From positions 1-58,736 of the forward strand of contig CALXYL010000014.1 in NCBI GenBank assembly GCA_944392985.1: a stretch of 58,736 nt of DNA. The letters are read 5' to 3'. This DNA comes from an uncultured Spirochaetaceae bacterium (GTDB taxonomy: Bacteria > Spirochaetota > Spirochaetia > Sphaerochaetales > Sphaerochaetaceae). Positions 25,131 through 33,922 of this stretch are shown piece after piece. Numbering within the stretch: position 1 is the first letter of the stretch; each line of letters begins with the position of its first letter. The notes beneath the pieces were generated by a model that saw nothing but the letters and a program-made list of their open reading frames with translations, was not told where the DNA came from and made no database searches. Both the position numbers and the translations under genes were made by a program.

Positions 25131-26140
25131 CAGAAGCGTGAAGCCTCCCTGATGAACTCCTCTGGCTCGATTTCCCTTCCGGAGATGGTGGCGACGTTCC
25201 TTGGCTCCAATGACGCTGTCGCCTTTTCTGCCTCTTCCTTCGAGAAGAGAGGAAGGATCGCGTAGAAGCATCCATCCTCGCTGAACACGAGCGTATCCTC
25301 TTCAAACGCGGCTTCGATCGTCTCCTCCGTCAATCCTTCGCGTTCCTTTATCGCGACAAGCGAGAGATCATAGTCCATCTCGCAGGCAGAGCGTGTCTCC
25401 TCCTTAAGGACATCGTGGAACGAGAGCATCACCGGAGCCTCCTCCATCGGTACAGGCTTCTCGGTCTCGACAGTCCTTACGATCTCAACAGGGACTTCCT
25501 TCTCGACGATCCTCTCCACAGGGACTTCCTTCACGACCTCGATCGGAACCTCCCTGATGACTTCCTTCTCAACGATGCGCTCGACCGGAATCTCCTTTAT
25601 GACCTCAACAGGCACTTCCTTTATCACTTCAACGGGGACTTCCTTCACGACTTCGACAGGAACCTGTATCTCCCTGATGCGTTCGATCGGAACCTCGACT
25701 TCCCTCACGACCTCAACGGGAACTTCCTTCACAACCTCGACAGGGACTTCCTTTATCGTTTCCCTGACCGTTTCCGCACCACTTGATGCTGAGGATGCTG
25801 CGCCCTTGCCGAATACATCAGCCTGCGGGGAGGCACGGCGCATCGGATCATCCTTCGGTGCTGTGTAGAGCGCGCTGTCATAAGCGTTGGGTGAGAGCTT
25901 GTCGATCGTATCCTTGTATTCTGGTTCTCCCTTCTTGGCGGCCATTATACCGATCTGTATGAGCACAAGTCCGATCAGGACCGGGAATAGCCTGATAAGC
26001 ACAGTGTAGATCTGCTCCTCAGTGATCTGATAGGCAGGTACGATGAAGTTTATGAAGATCAATGTGAATGCCGCCAGCACGATGAGTGTGATCACTATGC
26101 TGGTAACGACGAGCTTAGCTGTTTTTGAGGGTCGAGCCAT
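25130..26140 (-). CDS. Membrane protein with VPVE octapeptide repeats and degenerate GGDEF-like domain
   Basis: 336 residues, family not recognised. Two N-terminal transmembrane helices (about 10-33 and 48-66) are followed by a cytoplasmic linker and a stretch of about 100 residues with an eight-residue period (KEVPVEVV, KEVPVEVI, KEIPVERI, REVPIEVV). The C-terminal 90 residues (SFHDVLKEE, DYDLSLVAIKERE, TLVFSEDGCFYAILPLFSKEEAEK) resemble a GGDEF domain in which the motif is EDGCF, so diguanylate cyclase activity is not expected. ATG 26140 has GGGAGGT 4 nt upstream. The repeats at DNA level are about 24 bp and span roughly 25470-25760. Confidence 0.75.
   Translation of the reverse strand: MARPSKTAKLVVTSIVITLIVLAAFTLIFINFIVPAYQITEEQIYTVLIRLFPVLIGLVLIQIGIMAAKKGEPEYKDTIDKLSPNAYDSALYTAPKDDPMRRASPQADVFGKGAASSASSGAETVRETIKEVPVEVVKEVPVEVVREVEVPIERIREIQVPVEVVKEVPVEVIKEVPVEVIKEIPVERIVEKEVIREVPIEVVKEVPVERIVEKEVPVEIVRTVETEKPVPMEEAPVMLSFHDVLKEETRSACEMDYDLSLVAIKEREGLTEETIEAAFEEDTLVFSEDGCFYAILPLFSKEEAEKATASLEPRNVATISGREIEPEEFIREASRF
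25470..25760 (-). repeat. Tandem 24-bp coding repeats (VPVE octapeptides)
   Basis: Repeated imperfect units such as GAGGTCGTGAAGGAAGTTCC on the minus strand encode the Lys-Glu-Val-Pro-Val-Glu period. They are in frame and belong to the membrane protein at 25130-26140. Confidence 0.8.
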
Positions 26141-26233
26141 AATACCTCCCAAGGCGTTCATCACGCTTGGATGTATTATATCAGTGCTATATGATGTTAA
26201 GCAAGGAATTAATGTTTTTCACCTGATTTCATC

Positions 26234-26284
26234 GCCTGGAACGGAGGTTTTTCCGTGCAGGACTTGATTTCCAGGCGTCCTGCA
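26234..26284 (+). promoter_or_regulatory. Interlocked inverted repeats around the sua5 start
   Basis: Two exact 8-bp inverted repeats are interleaved: GCCTGGAA (26234-26241) with TTCCAGGC (26269-26276), and TGCAGGAC (26256-26263) with GTCCTGCA (26277-26284). They can form a pseudoknot or two exclusive hairpins. The ribosome site GGAGG (26243-26247) and the GTG start (26255) lie inside the first loop. Confidence 0.5.
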
Positions 26285-26845
26285 ATGTATTCCAGAGCCA
26301 TGGCAGACATTATTGAATACACTCCTTCCTCCGCCATGGAGGTTGGCAGGCGCCTCAGAAGGGGCGAAGTCGGGATCATCCCGTGCGATACGATCTACGG
26401 ACTGTGCGCGCATGCTGACAGCAGGAATGCCGAGCGGCTGTATGAGATCAAGAAAAGACCAGCCTCGAAGTCATTCATAACGCTTATGACAAAGGAGCAG
26501 ATCTCTGAGCGCGGCCTGGATGTGCCTGAGGACATACTGTCCATATGGCCGGCGCCTCTTACTGCCGTGCTTCCCGATGGGGAAGGCGGCACGATCGCGG
26601 TGCGCGTCCCTGACGATGGCTATCTTCTCTCCCTTCTACCTGTATCCGGCCCGATCTTCTCCACATCAGTGAATCTCTCGGGCGAGAGCAGCCTGCTGAC
26701 ATATGATGAGATCATTCCGGTGTTCGGGGAAAGCGTCGATTTCATCGTCCGTGACATCGAGGCAGGAGGCTCGGTGGCATCAACGCTGATCGATGCCACC
26801 GTGAAGCCCTATAAGGTGATCAGGCAGGGAGCGTGCATCATCTGA
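26255..26845 (+). CDS. Threonylcarbamoyl-AMP synthase (Sua5/YrdC/YciO family)
   Basis: 196 residues. The YrdC fold is seen in SAMEVGRRLRRGEVGIIPCDTIYGL, YEIKKRPASKSF, WPAPLTAVLP, VRVPDDGYLLSLLP and STSVNLSGE. The enzyme makes the threonylcarbamoyl adenylate needed for t6A37 of tRNA; TsaB and TsaE of the same pathway are encoded at 45-46 kb. GTG 26255 is preferred because GGAGG lies 7 nt upstream; ATGs at 26285 and 26300 lack ribosome sites. It overlaps the convergent DUF1015 gene by 8 bp. YciO-type paralogues cannot be excluded. Confidence 0.85.
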   Translation: MQDLISRRPAMYSRAMADIIEYTPSSAMEVGRRLRRGEVGIIPCDTIYGLCAHADSRNAERLYEIKKRPASKSFITLMTKEQISERGLDVPEDILSIWPAPLTAVLPDGEGGTIAVRVPDDGYLLSLLPVSGPIFSTSVNLSGESSLLTYDEIIPVFGESVDFIVRDIEAGGSVASTLIDATVKPYKVIRQGACII

Positions 26846-28112
26846 TGCGGCGCGCCTCGATGTAATAGCGCTTCTCCTCCGCGTGCCCGATTGAGAATGT
26901 CTTGCGCGGGAATGCCTTGTCGCTGAGTATCGAGCGGAAGAAGGTCTCCTTTGAGATATCCGGGAGGATGATCCCCAGGGCTCCCTTTACGGCAAGGGAC
27001 GCGACTGCATCCACGCCATGGATGTAATCCACGCTTCCGCGGTCGGTGCTGAGCATCTCATCGATCACGCTCTGTATCGTCCATGCCGGCATCTCCCGTT
27101 TAGTGCCATCCAGCGTGTAGGTCCAGATATCGCCTGCTGAAAGCAGCACGAAGCTCTGCTTCTTCCTGTTGATGTCCTTTATTGCATTCTCCAGGGAAGC
27201 GGCCTTCTCCTTCTCGATGTGCATCGCGTGGTGGGAGAGGATGTCATCAAAACTGCCTTGGTCTATTGAGAAGAATGCGCGGTGTATCGGTTCAAAGAGG
27301 AGCCCCGGATCGAAGATGTTCTCGATCTCAACAAGGGCATAGCGCGCGGGGTGCTCCCTGTCCTTGCCGATCTTCCTCTTTATGTCCTCCCACGCGCTTT
27401 TCGCCGCAGCGAGGCTGTGGTTCCCATCCCCCATGGCAAAGAGGAGCGGATTGAGTGGGTCCAGCGAATCGCTTATTGCTGCAAGCGCGCTGTTTATGGC
27501 GGCCTTGTCCTCCTCGCTGGACACGAGATAGCCCTCAACATGCCCGCCTCCAAGCATCAGGGGCGAGTCATAGACCTTCTCAAGTGCCTCGCGCTTTGCC
27601 GCGATAGGTTCGATGACGCTCCTCCTGCTGTCGGAGATCAGCACCATGATGTGCGGCAGTTCCAGCATCGCGTTCTTCCTGATCTCCTTGCGAGGCGGGA
27701 TGCGTGAAAGGATCGTTCCTTCCGTTGCCCTTATCGGGGAGACGGAGGAAGGGGAGTAGTCATACTTCTCCAGATCCAGCTTGCCTACAAGGCCATAGCG
27801 TGTCCCTGATCCAGTGTCGCGCTTCACAAGTATGAAGCAGTCCTTCATCTCCCGGAAGATCCCATTTCTGAGATACTCTTCCATTGTCCTGTCAACAGCC
27901 TGGATACGCTCTTCCTTCCCGCTTTCCTCCAGATAGCATTCGGGAAGGATCATGCGGAGCGTGGATGGTGAATCGCCGGCTATCCTGTCCGCCTCCTCCC
28001 AGTATTCCTTCTGGGATGTGAACTGATCGCATGCAACGACTGCCCAGCGCTCCATATCGATACCCTCCTTCGGCAGGAGTATATCGGCAGGAGAGAATCC
28101 TACGTCTTTCAT
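26838..28112 (-). CDS. DUF1015 family protein
   Basis: 424 residues, the normal DUF1015 length. Recognisable stretches are RWAVVACDQFTSQKEYWEEA, YLRNGIFREMKDCFILVKR, LLFAMGDGNHSLAAAKSAWE (strong family signature) and VDYIHGVDAVASLAVKG. The biochemical function is not established. GGAGG lies 6 nt before ATG 28112. It is divergent from the thiamine pyrophosphokinase gene with a gap of only 32 bases, so promoters must overlap the start regions. Confidence 0.88.
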   Translation of the reverse strand: MKDVGFSPADILLPKEGIDMERWAVVACDQFTSQKEYWEEADRIAGDSPSTLRMILPECYLEESGKEERIQAVDRTMEEYLRNGIFREMKDCFILVKRDTGSGTRYGLVGKLDLEKYDYSPSSVSPIRATEGTILSRIPPRKEIRKNAMLELPHIMVLISDSRRSVIEPIAAKREALEKVYDSPLMLGGGHVEGYLVSSEEDKAAINSALAAISDSLDPLNPLLFAMGDGNHSLAAAKSAWEDIKRKIGKDREHPARYALVEIENIFDPGLLFEPIHRAFFSIDQGSFDDILSHHAMHIEKEKAASLENAIKDINRKKQSFVLLSAGDIWTYTLDGTKREMPAWTIQSVIDEMLSTDRGSVDYIHGVDAVASLAVKGALGIILPDISKETFFRSILSDKAFPRKTFSIGHAEEKRYYIEARRIR

Positions 28113-28144
28113 CTATGTCCTCCGGGATATATTATAGCATCACT

Positions 28145-28777
28145 ATGAAGGATCTGGTCATCATCGGAGGCAAGGCACCTGGGCATCTTCAGGTAAGGAG
28201 GGATCGCTACCGCCGCATCATCGCGGCTGATTCCGGCTATGACACAGCGTGCCGCCTCTCCATCACACCCGATGAGGTCGTCGGTGATTTCGATTCCACG
28301 GACCGTGCCGATGAGCTGATTGCGATGGGCTATAAGCCCTGTCCGCGTGATAAGGACGATACGGATGCCGCTATCGCCATAAGGCGTTCCTCCGGGATCT
28401 ACGATCTCATCGGCGGGGGAGAGGGCAGGATAGACCACACGCTCTCGCTCCTTGCCGCATTCCGCACCATCGCACCGCCATCGATATGGTACATGCTCTC
28501 CGATACACTCGTTTCTGTTTCCGGATGCATTTCATTCACTGCACCTCGTGGAACTGATGTATCGATCATCCCCCTTGATGAAGCTGCCGTCACCACCGAT
28601 GGGCTGAAGTGGGATATGGCGAATGTGCTTCTTTCCGGTACATTCATCTCCCAGTCGAACAGGGTCGAGTGTGAGCGTGTCTGCATCGAGGCTGCAAGCA
28701 CTGTGTTCCTCCGCTTCTTCCCTTCTGATTTCCCATCCGTGAGGTTCTTCGATGGAAAGGAGATGCTATGCTTGTAA
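28145..28777 (+). CDS. Thiamine pyrophosphokinase
   Basis: 210 residues, usual TPK size. DLVIIGGKAPGHL at the start, then IIAADSGYDTACRLSITPDEVVGDFDST (aspartate-rich Mg/thiamine site), DKDDTDAAIAI, GGGEGRIDHTLSLLAAF and a C-terminal beta domain with FISQSNR. It converts thiamine to thiamine pyrophosphate, the ligand of the two riboswitches in this window, and would finish the salvage route fed by the transporters at 8-11 kb and 34-38 kb. The ATG has no ribosome site. TATTAT at about 28130 suggests a very short or absent leader. A longer in-frame start exists. Confidence 0.88.
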   Translation: MKDLVIIGGKAPGHLQVRRDRYRRIIAADSGYDTACRLSITPDEVVGDFDSTDRADELIAMGYKPCPRDKDDTDAAIAIRRSSGIYDLIGGGEGRIDHTLSLLAAFRTIAPPSIWYMLSDTLVSVSGCISFTAPRGTDVSIIPLDEAAVTTDGLKWDMANVLLSGTFISQSNRVECERVCIEAASTVFLRFFPSDFPSVRFFDGKEMLCL

Positions 28778-29676
28778 TCACTGTAGGCAGGAAGGATGAG
28801 GATTATACATCGATACAGGAGGCAATAAACGCCGTCCCGTATGGTATGAAAGCGGAGATACTCATCAGCGAGGGATTCTACAGCGGGAAGCTCTTTTCCG
28901 AGAAGGCTGATCTGACGATCCGCGGGCTGGGCAATGTCGTGATCGCCTGTTCTGAGTGCGGATACGAGATACTGGACAGGGGCAGGAAGCGCGGGACGTT
29001 CCGTTCCTATACAGCCTTCTTCGGCGGTGAGCGGATTCATCTTGAGAATCTCACGATCATGAACGGTGCGGGGGATGGGCGGGATGCCGGGCAGGCTATC
29101 GCCCTCTATCTCGATGCGGCAGAGGCGGAGCTTTCCTCTGTCCGCCTCCTCGGACATCAGGATACGCTCTTTCTCGCACCTCTTCCTGACGAGGAGAGGG
29201 AGAAGCATGGCTTCTATGGCCCGAGACACCTCATCCCAAGGAGAAGGTGCCGCTCCCATTTCCGTTCGTGCCTCATCGAAGGAACGGTGGATTTCATCTT
29301 CGGCGGAGGGGACGCGTTCTTCGAGGATTGCGAGATAAGGAGCGTCGGCGAAGGCTATGTAACCGCACCGTCAGGAAGGAAGGAGTGGACGGGATTCGTA
29401 TTCAGCGGCTGCCGCTTCACTTCCAGGGGAGTGGAGGAAGGCTCTGTATTCCTGATGAGACCATGGCGCAAGGAGGGGAAGGCTGCATTCATCGGATGCA
29501 GTATCGGGGACCATATCGCGGCGGAGGGGCTTACCCCCTGGCCGGGACGGGAGGATGAGGCTGGCGAGTGCACGTTCATCGTCTCCGGCTGTTCATTCGA
29601 TGGGGAATGCCGCATAGGGGAGGATCATATGATAAGCCGCGAGGAAGCAGCAGGTATTATCGCATCCTGCTGTTGA
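28768..29676 (+). CDS. Pectin methylesterase (carbohydrate esterase family 8), cytoplasmic
   Basis: 302 residues of right-handed beta-helix. YTSIQEAINAVPYG, GHQDTLFL, the catalytic-region IEGTVDFIFGGGDAFFEDC (with its Asp) and MRPWRKEGKA are the four CE8 signatures. It removes methyl esters from pectin-derived oligogalacturonides. There is no signal peptide, which fits an enzyme acting on imported oligomers. The ATG overlaps the end of the thiamine pyrophosphokinase gene by 10 nt, so the two are co-transcribed despite unrelated roles. Confidence 0.88.
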   Translation: MLVITVGRKDEDYTSIQEAINAVPYGMKAEILISEGFYSGKLFSEKADLTIRGLGNVVIACSECGYEILDRGRKRGTFRSYTAFFGGERIHLENLTIMNGAGDGRDAGQAIALYLDAAEAELSSVRLLGHQDTLFLAPLPDEEREKHGFYGPRHLIPRRRCRSHFRSCLIEGTVDFIFGGGDAFFEDCEIRSVGEGYVTAPSGRKEWTGFVFSGCRFTSRGVEEGSVFLMRPWRKEGKAAFIGCSIGDHIAAEGLTPWPGREDEAGECTFIVSGCSFDGECRIGEDHMISREEAAGIIASCC

Positions 29677-29710
29677 CGCCGCACCCTCTTGGCTGTATGT
29701 TTCCTTTGAT

Positions 29711-30967
29711 ATGAAGAAGAGAGCGCGTTCTGGCAAGGAGATAGCATTGATCTCTGCCTCTGTGGCAGCAGGTATTGCCGTGTTCATCCTCCTCTTTGCC
29801 TGGACGGCTGCGCTCAGTGATCAGCGCCGTACCTCAATGCTCAAGGAAGCCATCGCTGAAATCGTGGAGAAGGATGGCGAGAAAGGGCTGCTTGAACTGG
29901 CGGGAGTTCCCATCGACGACATCCATTACGGGTACGAGGATCTTCCTCTTTTTTCAGGGGATATCCCTGTCTGGCAGCTTACAGATGAGGAACGGAGGGC
30001 TGCCGCGATATACGAGGGAGCCAAAGGCTATGTTGTCCAGATCGTATCCGCGTCAGAGCTTTCCGATACAGGTCAGGGCGCTGGTGTCGTGATATCTCCC
30101 GATGGCTACATCGTCACGAACCGCCATGTTGTCGGCAATGGCACCGATTTCATCGTAAGGCTCCATGATGGCACCGTCCTTGATGCCACAGCCATAGGTA
30201 CCGATCCCCTCTCTGATATCGCGGTGATCAAGGCTGAAGCAGAGGCGCTTGAAGCCGCTGCAATCGGCTCCTCGTCAGAACTCACGGTAGGGAGCTCTGT
30301 CTATGCGATAGGCCATCCGTACGGCTATGCGTGGTCAATGACACAGGGTATCGTCTCAGGTCTGGACCGTATGGTCACTACGGACAGCGGCGGAATCATC
30401 CCATCGATGATCCAGTCTGATGCGCTTATAAATCCTGGGAACAGCGGCGGCCCGCTCATCTCATCCCAAGGCAGGATGGTCGGACTTGTTAGCTCGATAC
30501 ATTCACGCTCCGGCGGTGCTGAAGGGGTCTCATTCGCGCTTCCTTCGGAAATCGTGATGGATACTGCTGAGCAGATCATAAAGAACGGAAGCGTGCAGCG
30601 CGGCTGGCTCGATATCCTTTCTGTTGAGCTCAATCCGCAGATCGCGGGCTATTCCGGGCTTCCGATTTCAAGCGGTATCCTTGTCTCGCAGGTCGTTCCC
30701 GGAGGCGAGGCCGATAAAGGAGGGCTGAAGGGAGGCTCAGAGGCTGTGCAGTATGGGCAGAGCGTCATATACCTCGGCGGTGATGTGATCACCGCGATAA
30801 ACGACCACCCTGTGAATAGCTACAGCGACTACTTTGCCGCTCTCTTCGATACAAAGAAAGGTGAGAAGGTTTCGGTCACCGTGATGAGGAATGGCCGTAC
30901 ACTCGTTCTGAAGGACATCGCTCTTGTGCAGCAGACGGAGGGCAATTCACGATGGCTGGTGAGGTAG
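29711..30967 (+). CDS. HtrA/DegP-like serine protease with PDZ domain
   Basis: 418 residues. One N-terminal transmembrane helix (about 10-34) anchors the protein with the rest in the periplasm. The trypsin-like domain has the triad His in IVTNRHVVGN, Asp in DPLSDIAVI and Ser in NPGNSGGPLIS. A single PDZ domain follows (SSGILVSQVVPGGEADKGG, VITAINDHPVNS). It presumably degrades misfolded envelope proteins. The last 16 nt overlap uvrB. Confidence 0.92.
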   Translation: MKKRARSGKEIALISASVAAGIAVFILLFAWTAALSDQRRTSMLKEAIAEIVEKDGEKGLLELAGVPIDDIHYGYEDLPLFSGDIPVWQLTDEERRAAAIYEGAKGYVVQIVSASELSDTGQGAGVVISPDGYIVTNRHVVGNGTDFIVRLHDGTVLDATAIGTDPLSDIAVIKAEAEALEAAAIGSSSELTVGSSVYAIGHPYGYAWSMTQGIVSGLDRMVTTDSGGIIPSMIQSDALINPGNSGGPLISSQGRMVGLVSSIHSRSGGAEGVSFALPSEIVMDTAEQIIKNGSVQRGWLDILSVELNPQIAGYSGLPISSGILVSQVVPGGEADKGGLKGGSEAVQYGQSVIYLGGDVITAINDHPVNSYSDYFAALFDTKKGEKVSVTVMRNGRTLVLKDIALVQQTEGNSRWLVR

Positions 30968-33018
30968 ACAAGGATTACAGCATTGCCGGCGAGCCTTTCA
31001 TAAACTTCCAGGCGGGCTTCTCCAAGCCATTCCATGTCGTTGCAGACTATGACCTCGCAGGTGATCAGGGGGAGGCTGTCGAGAAGCTCTACGAGGGCTA
31101 TCTCCGGGGGGATCGCGCACAGACGCTGAAAGGTGTCACCGGATCTGGAAAGACATTCACCATGGCGAAGCTGATCGAGCGGATACAGAAGCCGACGCTC
31201 GTGCTCTCCCACAACAAGACGCTTTCCGCACAGCTTTACAGGGAATTCAAGTCATTCTTCCCTGAGAATGCTGTTACTTATTTCGTTTCGACATACGACT
31301 ACTACCAGCCGGAGGCATACGTTCCCGGAAAGGATCTTTATATCGAGAAGGAGGTCGACATCAACGACGAGATCGACCGCCTGAGGCTTAATGCATCCTT
31401 TTCCCTGATGGAAAGGCGGGATGTGATCGTTGTCGCTACCGTCAGCTGCATCTATGGACTTGGCAATCCCGTTTCCCTCCGTGATATGCTCTTCACGTTC
31501 CGCAAGGGCGATGATTTCAACCAGAACAAGGTGTTCGGACAGCTTACTAGGATGCTCTATGACAGGAATGACATGATCCTTGAGCGGGGTACATTCCGGC
31601 CACGTGGAGAGACGGTTGAGATCTATCCCGCGTACCTTGAGACGGCTTTCAGGATCTACCTCGACTGGGATACGATCTCGGATATCGTGTGGTTCAATCC
31701 CCTTACAGGGGAGCGCATTGCCAGCGTGGATGTCGTGACGCTCTATCCTGCGAAGCAGTTCGTGATGCCGCATGATCAGGTGAAGAGGGCAATCGATCAG
31801 ATCAACCAGGAGAAGGAGGAGCGTGTCCAGTATTTCCTCTCCAATGGCAAACCTGTCGAGGCGGAGAGGATCAAAAGCCGTGTGGAGTATGACCTTGAGA
31901 TGCTTGAGGAGGTCGGCTACTGCTCCGGCATCGAGAACTACTCAAGGATCCTTTCCGGGCGCGCGCCGGGAGAGCGTCCTGCTGTCCTCCTCGATTACTT
32001 CCCCGATGATTTCGTGACATTCATCGATGAGTCCCATGTCACGCTGCCCCAGATCGGCGCGATGTATGAAGGTGACAGGTCGCGAAAGACCAATCTCGTC
32101 AATTACGGCTTCCGCCTGCCTTCTGCACTGGACAACAGGCCCCTTAAGTATGATGAGTTCGATCACAAGGTCGGGCAGCGCATCTATGTATCTGCGACAC
32201 CGGGGGATCGCGAGAGGCAGGAATCCAGCCAGATCGTTGAGCAGCTGATCCGCCCTACAGGGCTTCTTGACCCGAAGATCGAGGTGAGGGCAACGGAAGG
32301 GCAGATGGAGGATCTCTATGGGGAAATCAGAAAGACGATCGAGAAGGATGAGCGTGTGCTTGTCACCACGCTGACAAAGCGCATGGCGGAGGATCTGACT
32401 GAATACCTTTCGGGCCTTGGGCTGAATGTACGCTATCTGCATTCCGAGGTGGAGACGATCGAGCGTGTCGAGATACTCAGGGATCTGAGGCTCGGCAGAT
32501 TCGATGTCCTTGTCGGCATCAACCTCCTCAGGGAGGGCCTTGACCTGCCGGAAGTCTCCCTTGTCGCGATACTCGATGCAGACAAGATCGGGTTCCTGCG
32601 CTCTGCCACATCGCTGATACAGACCATTGGACGCGCCGCAAGGAATGCTGACGGGCGCGTCATCATGTATGCTGACAGGATGAGCGAGGCGATGGCAGAG
32701 GCCATCGATGAAACAGAGCATAGGCGCTCTGTCCAGATGGCCTACAATGAAGCGCATGGCATCACTCCAAAGACGATAAAGAAGGCTGTCGAGGATATCC
32801 TTGAGCGCGAGAAGTCGGATGATGAGGCGATCGCCAAGGAGGAGATCCGCATCGTCAGCTCGAACTACAACCTCCTCGTCGAACGCGACAGGAAGCGCTA
32901 TATCGCCGACCTGACGAAGCAGATGACGGAGCTTGCCAAGAACCTTGAATTCGAGAAGGCCGCCCTCATCAGGGATGAGATCCAGCGTATCAAGGACAGG
33001 AAGGACCTTTCTGACTGA
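30952..33018 (+). CDS. uvrB: UvrABC system protein B
   Basis: 688 residues, full length. Walker A GVTGSGKTFTMAKLIE, the beta-hairpin region YDYYQPEAYVPGKDLYIEKE, DIDESH-type FIDESHVTLPQIGAMYEGD, helicase motifs VGINLLREGLDLPEVSLV and QTIGRAARNADGRVIMYAD, and a C-terminal UVR domain (ADLTKQMTELAKNLEFEKAA). It verifies DNA lesions delivered by UvrA. It starts inside the htrA end. Confidence 0.98.
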   Translation: MAGEVDKDYSIAGEPFINFQAGFSKPFHVVADYDLAGDQGEAVEKLYEGYLRGDRAQTLKGVTGSGKTFTMAKLIERIQKPTLVLSHNKTLSAQLYREFKSFFPENAVTYFVSTYDYYQPEAYVPGKDLYIEKEVDINDEIDRLRLNASFSLMERRDVIVVATVSCIYGLGNPVSLRDMLFTFRKGDDFNQNKVFGQLTRMLYDRNDMILERGTFRPRGETVEIYPAYLETAFRIYLDWDTISDIVWFNPLTGERIASVDVVTLYPAKQFVMPHDQVKRAIDQINQEKEERVQYFLSNGKPVEAERIKSRVEYDLEMLEEVGYCSGIENYSRILSGRAPGERPAVLLDYFPDDFVTFIDESHVTLPQIGAMYEGDRSRKTNLVNYGFRLPSALDNRPLKYDEFDHKVGQRIYVSATPGDRERQESSQIVEQLIRPTGLLDPKIEVRATEGQMEDLYGEIRKTIEKDERVLVTTLTKRMAEDLTEYLSGLGLNVRYLHSEVETIERVEILRDLRLGRFDVLVGINLLREGLDLPEVSLVAILDADKIGFLRSATSLIQTIGRAARNADGRVIMYADRMSEAMAEAIDETEHRRSVQMAYNEAHGITPKTIKKAVEDILEREKSDDEAIAKEEIRIVSSNYNLLVERDRKRYIADLTKQMTELAKNLEFEKAALIRDEIQRIKDRKDLSD

Positions 33019-33019
33019 A

Positions 33020-33922
33020 TCAGAATCCAAAGAGGATGAGATCGAGCGGGATGAGAGTCGCCTGCGGCGTCGCGATCATTCTCAGCGTGCTGTCCATTCC
33101 ATCCCTTATTCCATCATAAATGCCGTAGAACGTGACTGTGCCTCCTCCTGTCGGGATCGTCGGTGTATCAGCATCCATGTCATAGCCAAGCTCTGAAAGA
33201 AGGAAATAGGTGAATGCCCCGTACTTTTCCTGATTCGGCTCTCCGCCGTTCCATCTGTCGTATGATTTCTGGTTCTCCGTCGCGGCGGCAAGCACCCATA
33301 TGCTATCGTTTCCGATTCCGCTCTGGGAGAAGGCAAGCTCAAGCGATGGCAGGAATGATGCAGCCGGCGCATCCTTTTCCAGGTACCCATTGCCGTTGAA
33401 TTCCTCCCCGTTCTCCATAGGGTATGAATCCCTGATGAATGAACCGGAGTAGCATGAGTCGAGGAAGAGGCATTTCTTCCCATCTGCAGAGGCTGCGGCA
33501 TCAAGAAGCATTTCCGGTGTCAGACTGAAGGAGATGTCGATATCGGTGACGAGGCTCCCATCATCAAGGCCATGGCCTGAGTAGTGGATGATGATCAGGT
33601 CGCCAGAGACAGTGTCCAGTGATCTGATGAGATCAAGCACATCGTCATGGTTCCATCGGTATTCCGTACCATTGATATACCGCATTCCATCTTCTTCCAA
33701 GAAGAGGTGTTCCTCGTAGATCTCTCCGCTGCGTTCGGCAAGGGCCCTGATCTGTCCCGCCAATGCCTTCTGGTCGGAAGGTGGTGTCGTAAGGACGTAT
33801 TCTGGATTGAGCGAGTAGTCGATCGCCATTGAGATGAATATGACCTTTCCCTGCTCCTTCTCAAGCTCACAGGACATGAGCAGGATGACTATGGCTGAAA
33901 CAAGCATGGCGATCTTCCTCAT
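33020..33922 (-). CDS. Caspase-like (clan CD, C14) lipoprotein
   Basis: 300 residues. The N-terminus MRKIAMLVSAIVILLMSC carries a lipobox (LMSC), so the mature protein is a lipid-anchored envelope protein. A caspase p20-like fold follows: the catalytic His in LIIIHYSGHGLDDG and the catalytic Cys in CLFLDSCYSGSF are both present. It is therefore a metacaspase or orthocaspase-type peptidase; substrates are unknown. AGGAGG lies 6 nt before ATG 33922. The ATG overlaps the stop of the barrel protein gene (ATGA), so the two are translationally coupled. It converges on uvrB with one base between stops. Confidence 0.85.
   Translation of the reverse strand: MRKIAMLVSAIVILLMSCELEKEQGKVIFISMAIDYSLNPEYVLTTPPSDQKALAGQIRALAERSGEIYEEHLFLEEDGMRYINGTEYRWNHDDVLDLIRSLDTVSGDLIIIHYSGHGLDDGSLVTDIDISFSLTPEMLLDAAASADGKKCLFLDSCYSGSFIRDSYPMENGEEFNGNGYLEKDAPAASFLPSLELAFSQSGIGNDSIWVLAAATENQKSYDRWNGGEPNQEKYGAFTYFLLSELGYDMDADTPTIPTGGGTVTFYGIYDGIRDGMDSTLRMIATPQATLIPLDLILFGF

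Noticed and set aside
25440-25770. Possible CRISPR or satellite repeat
   Set aside because: The units are about 24 bp with no spacers, and they stay in frame as an octapeptide repeat of a membrane protein.
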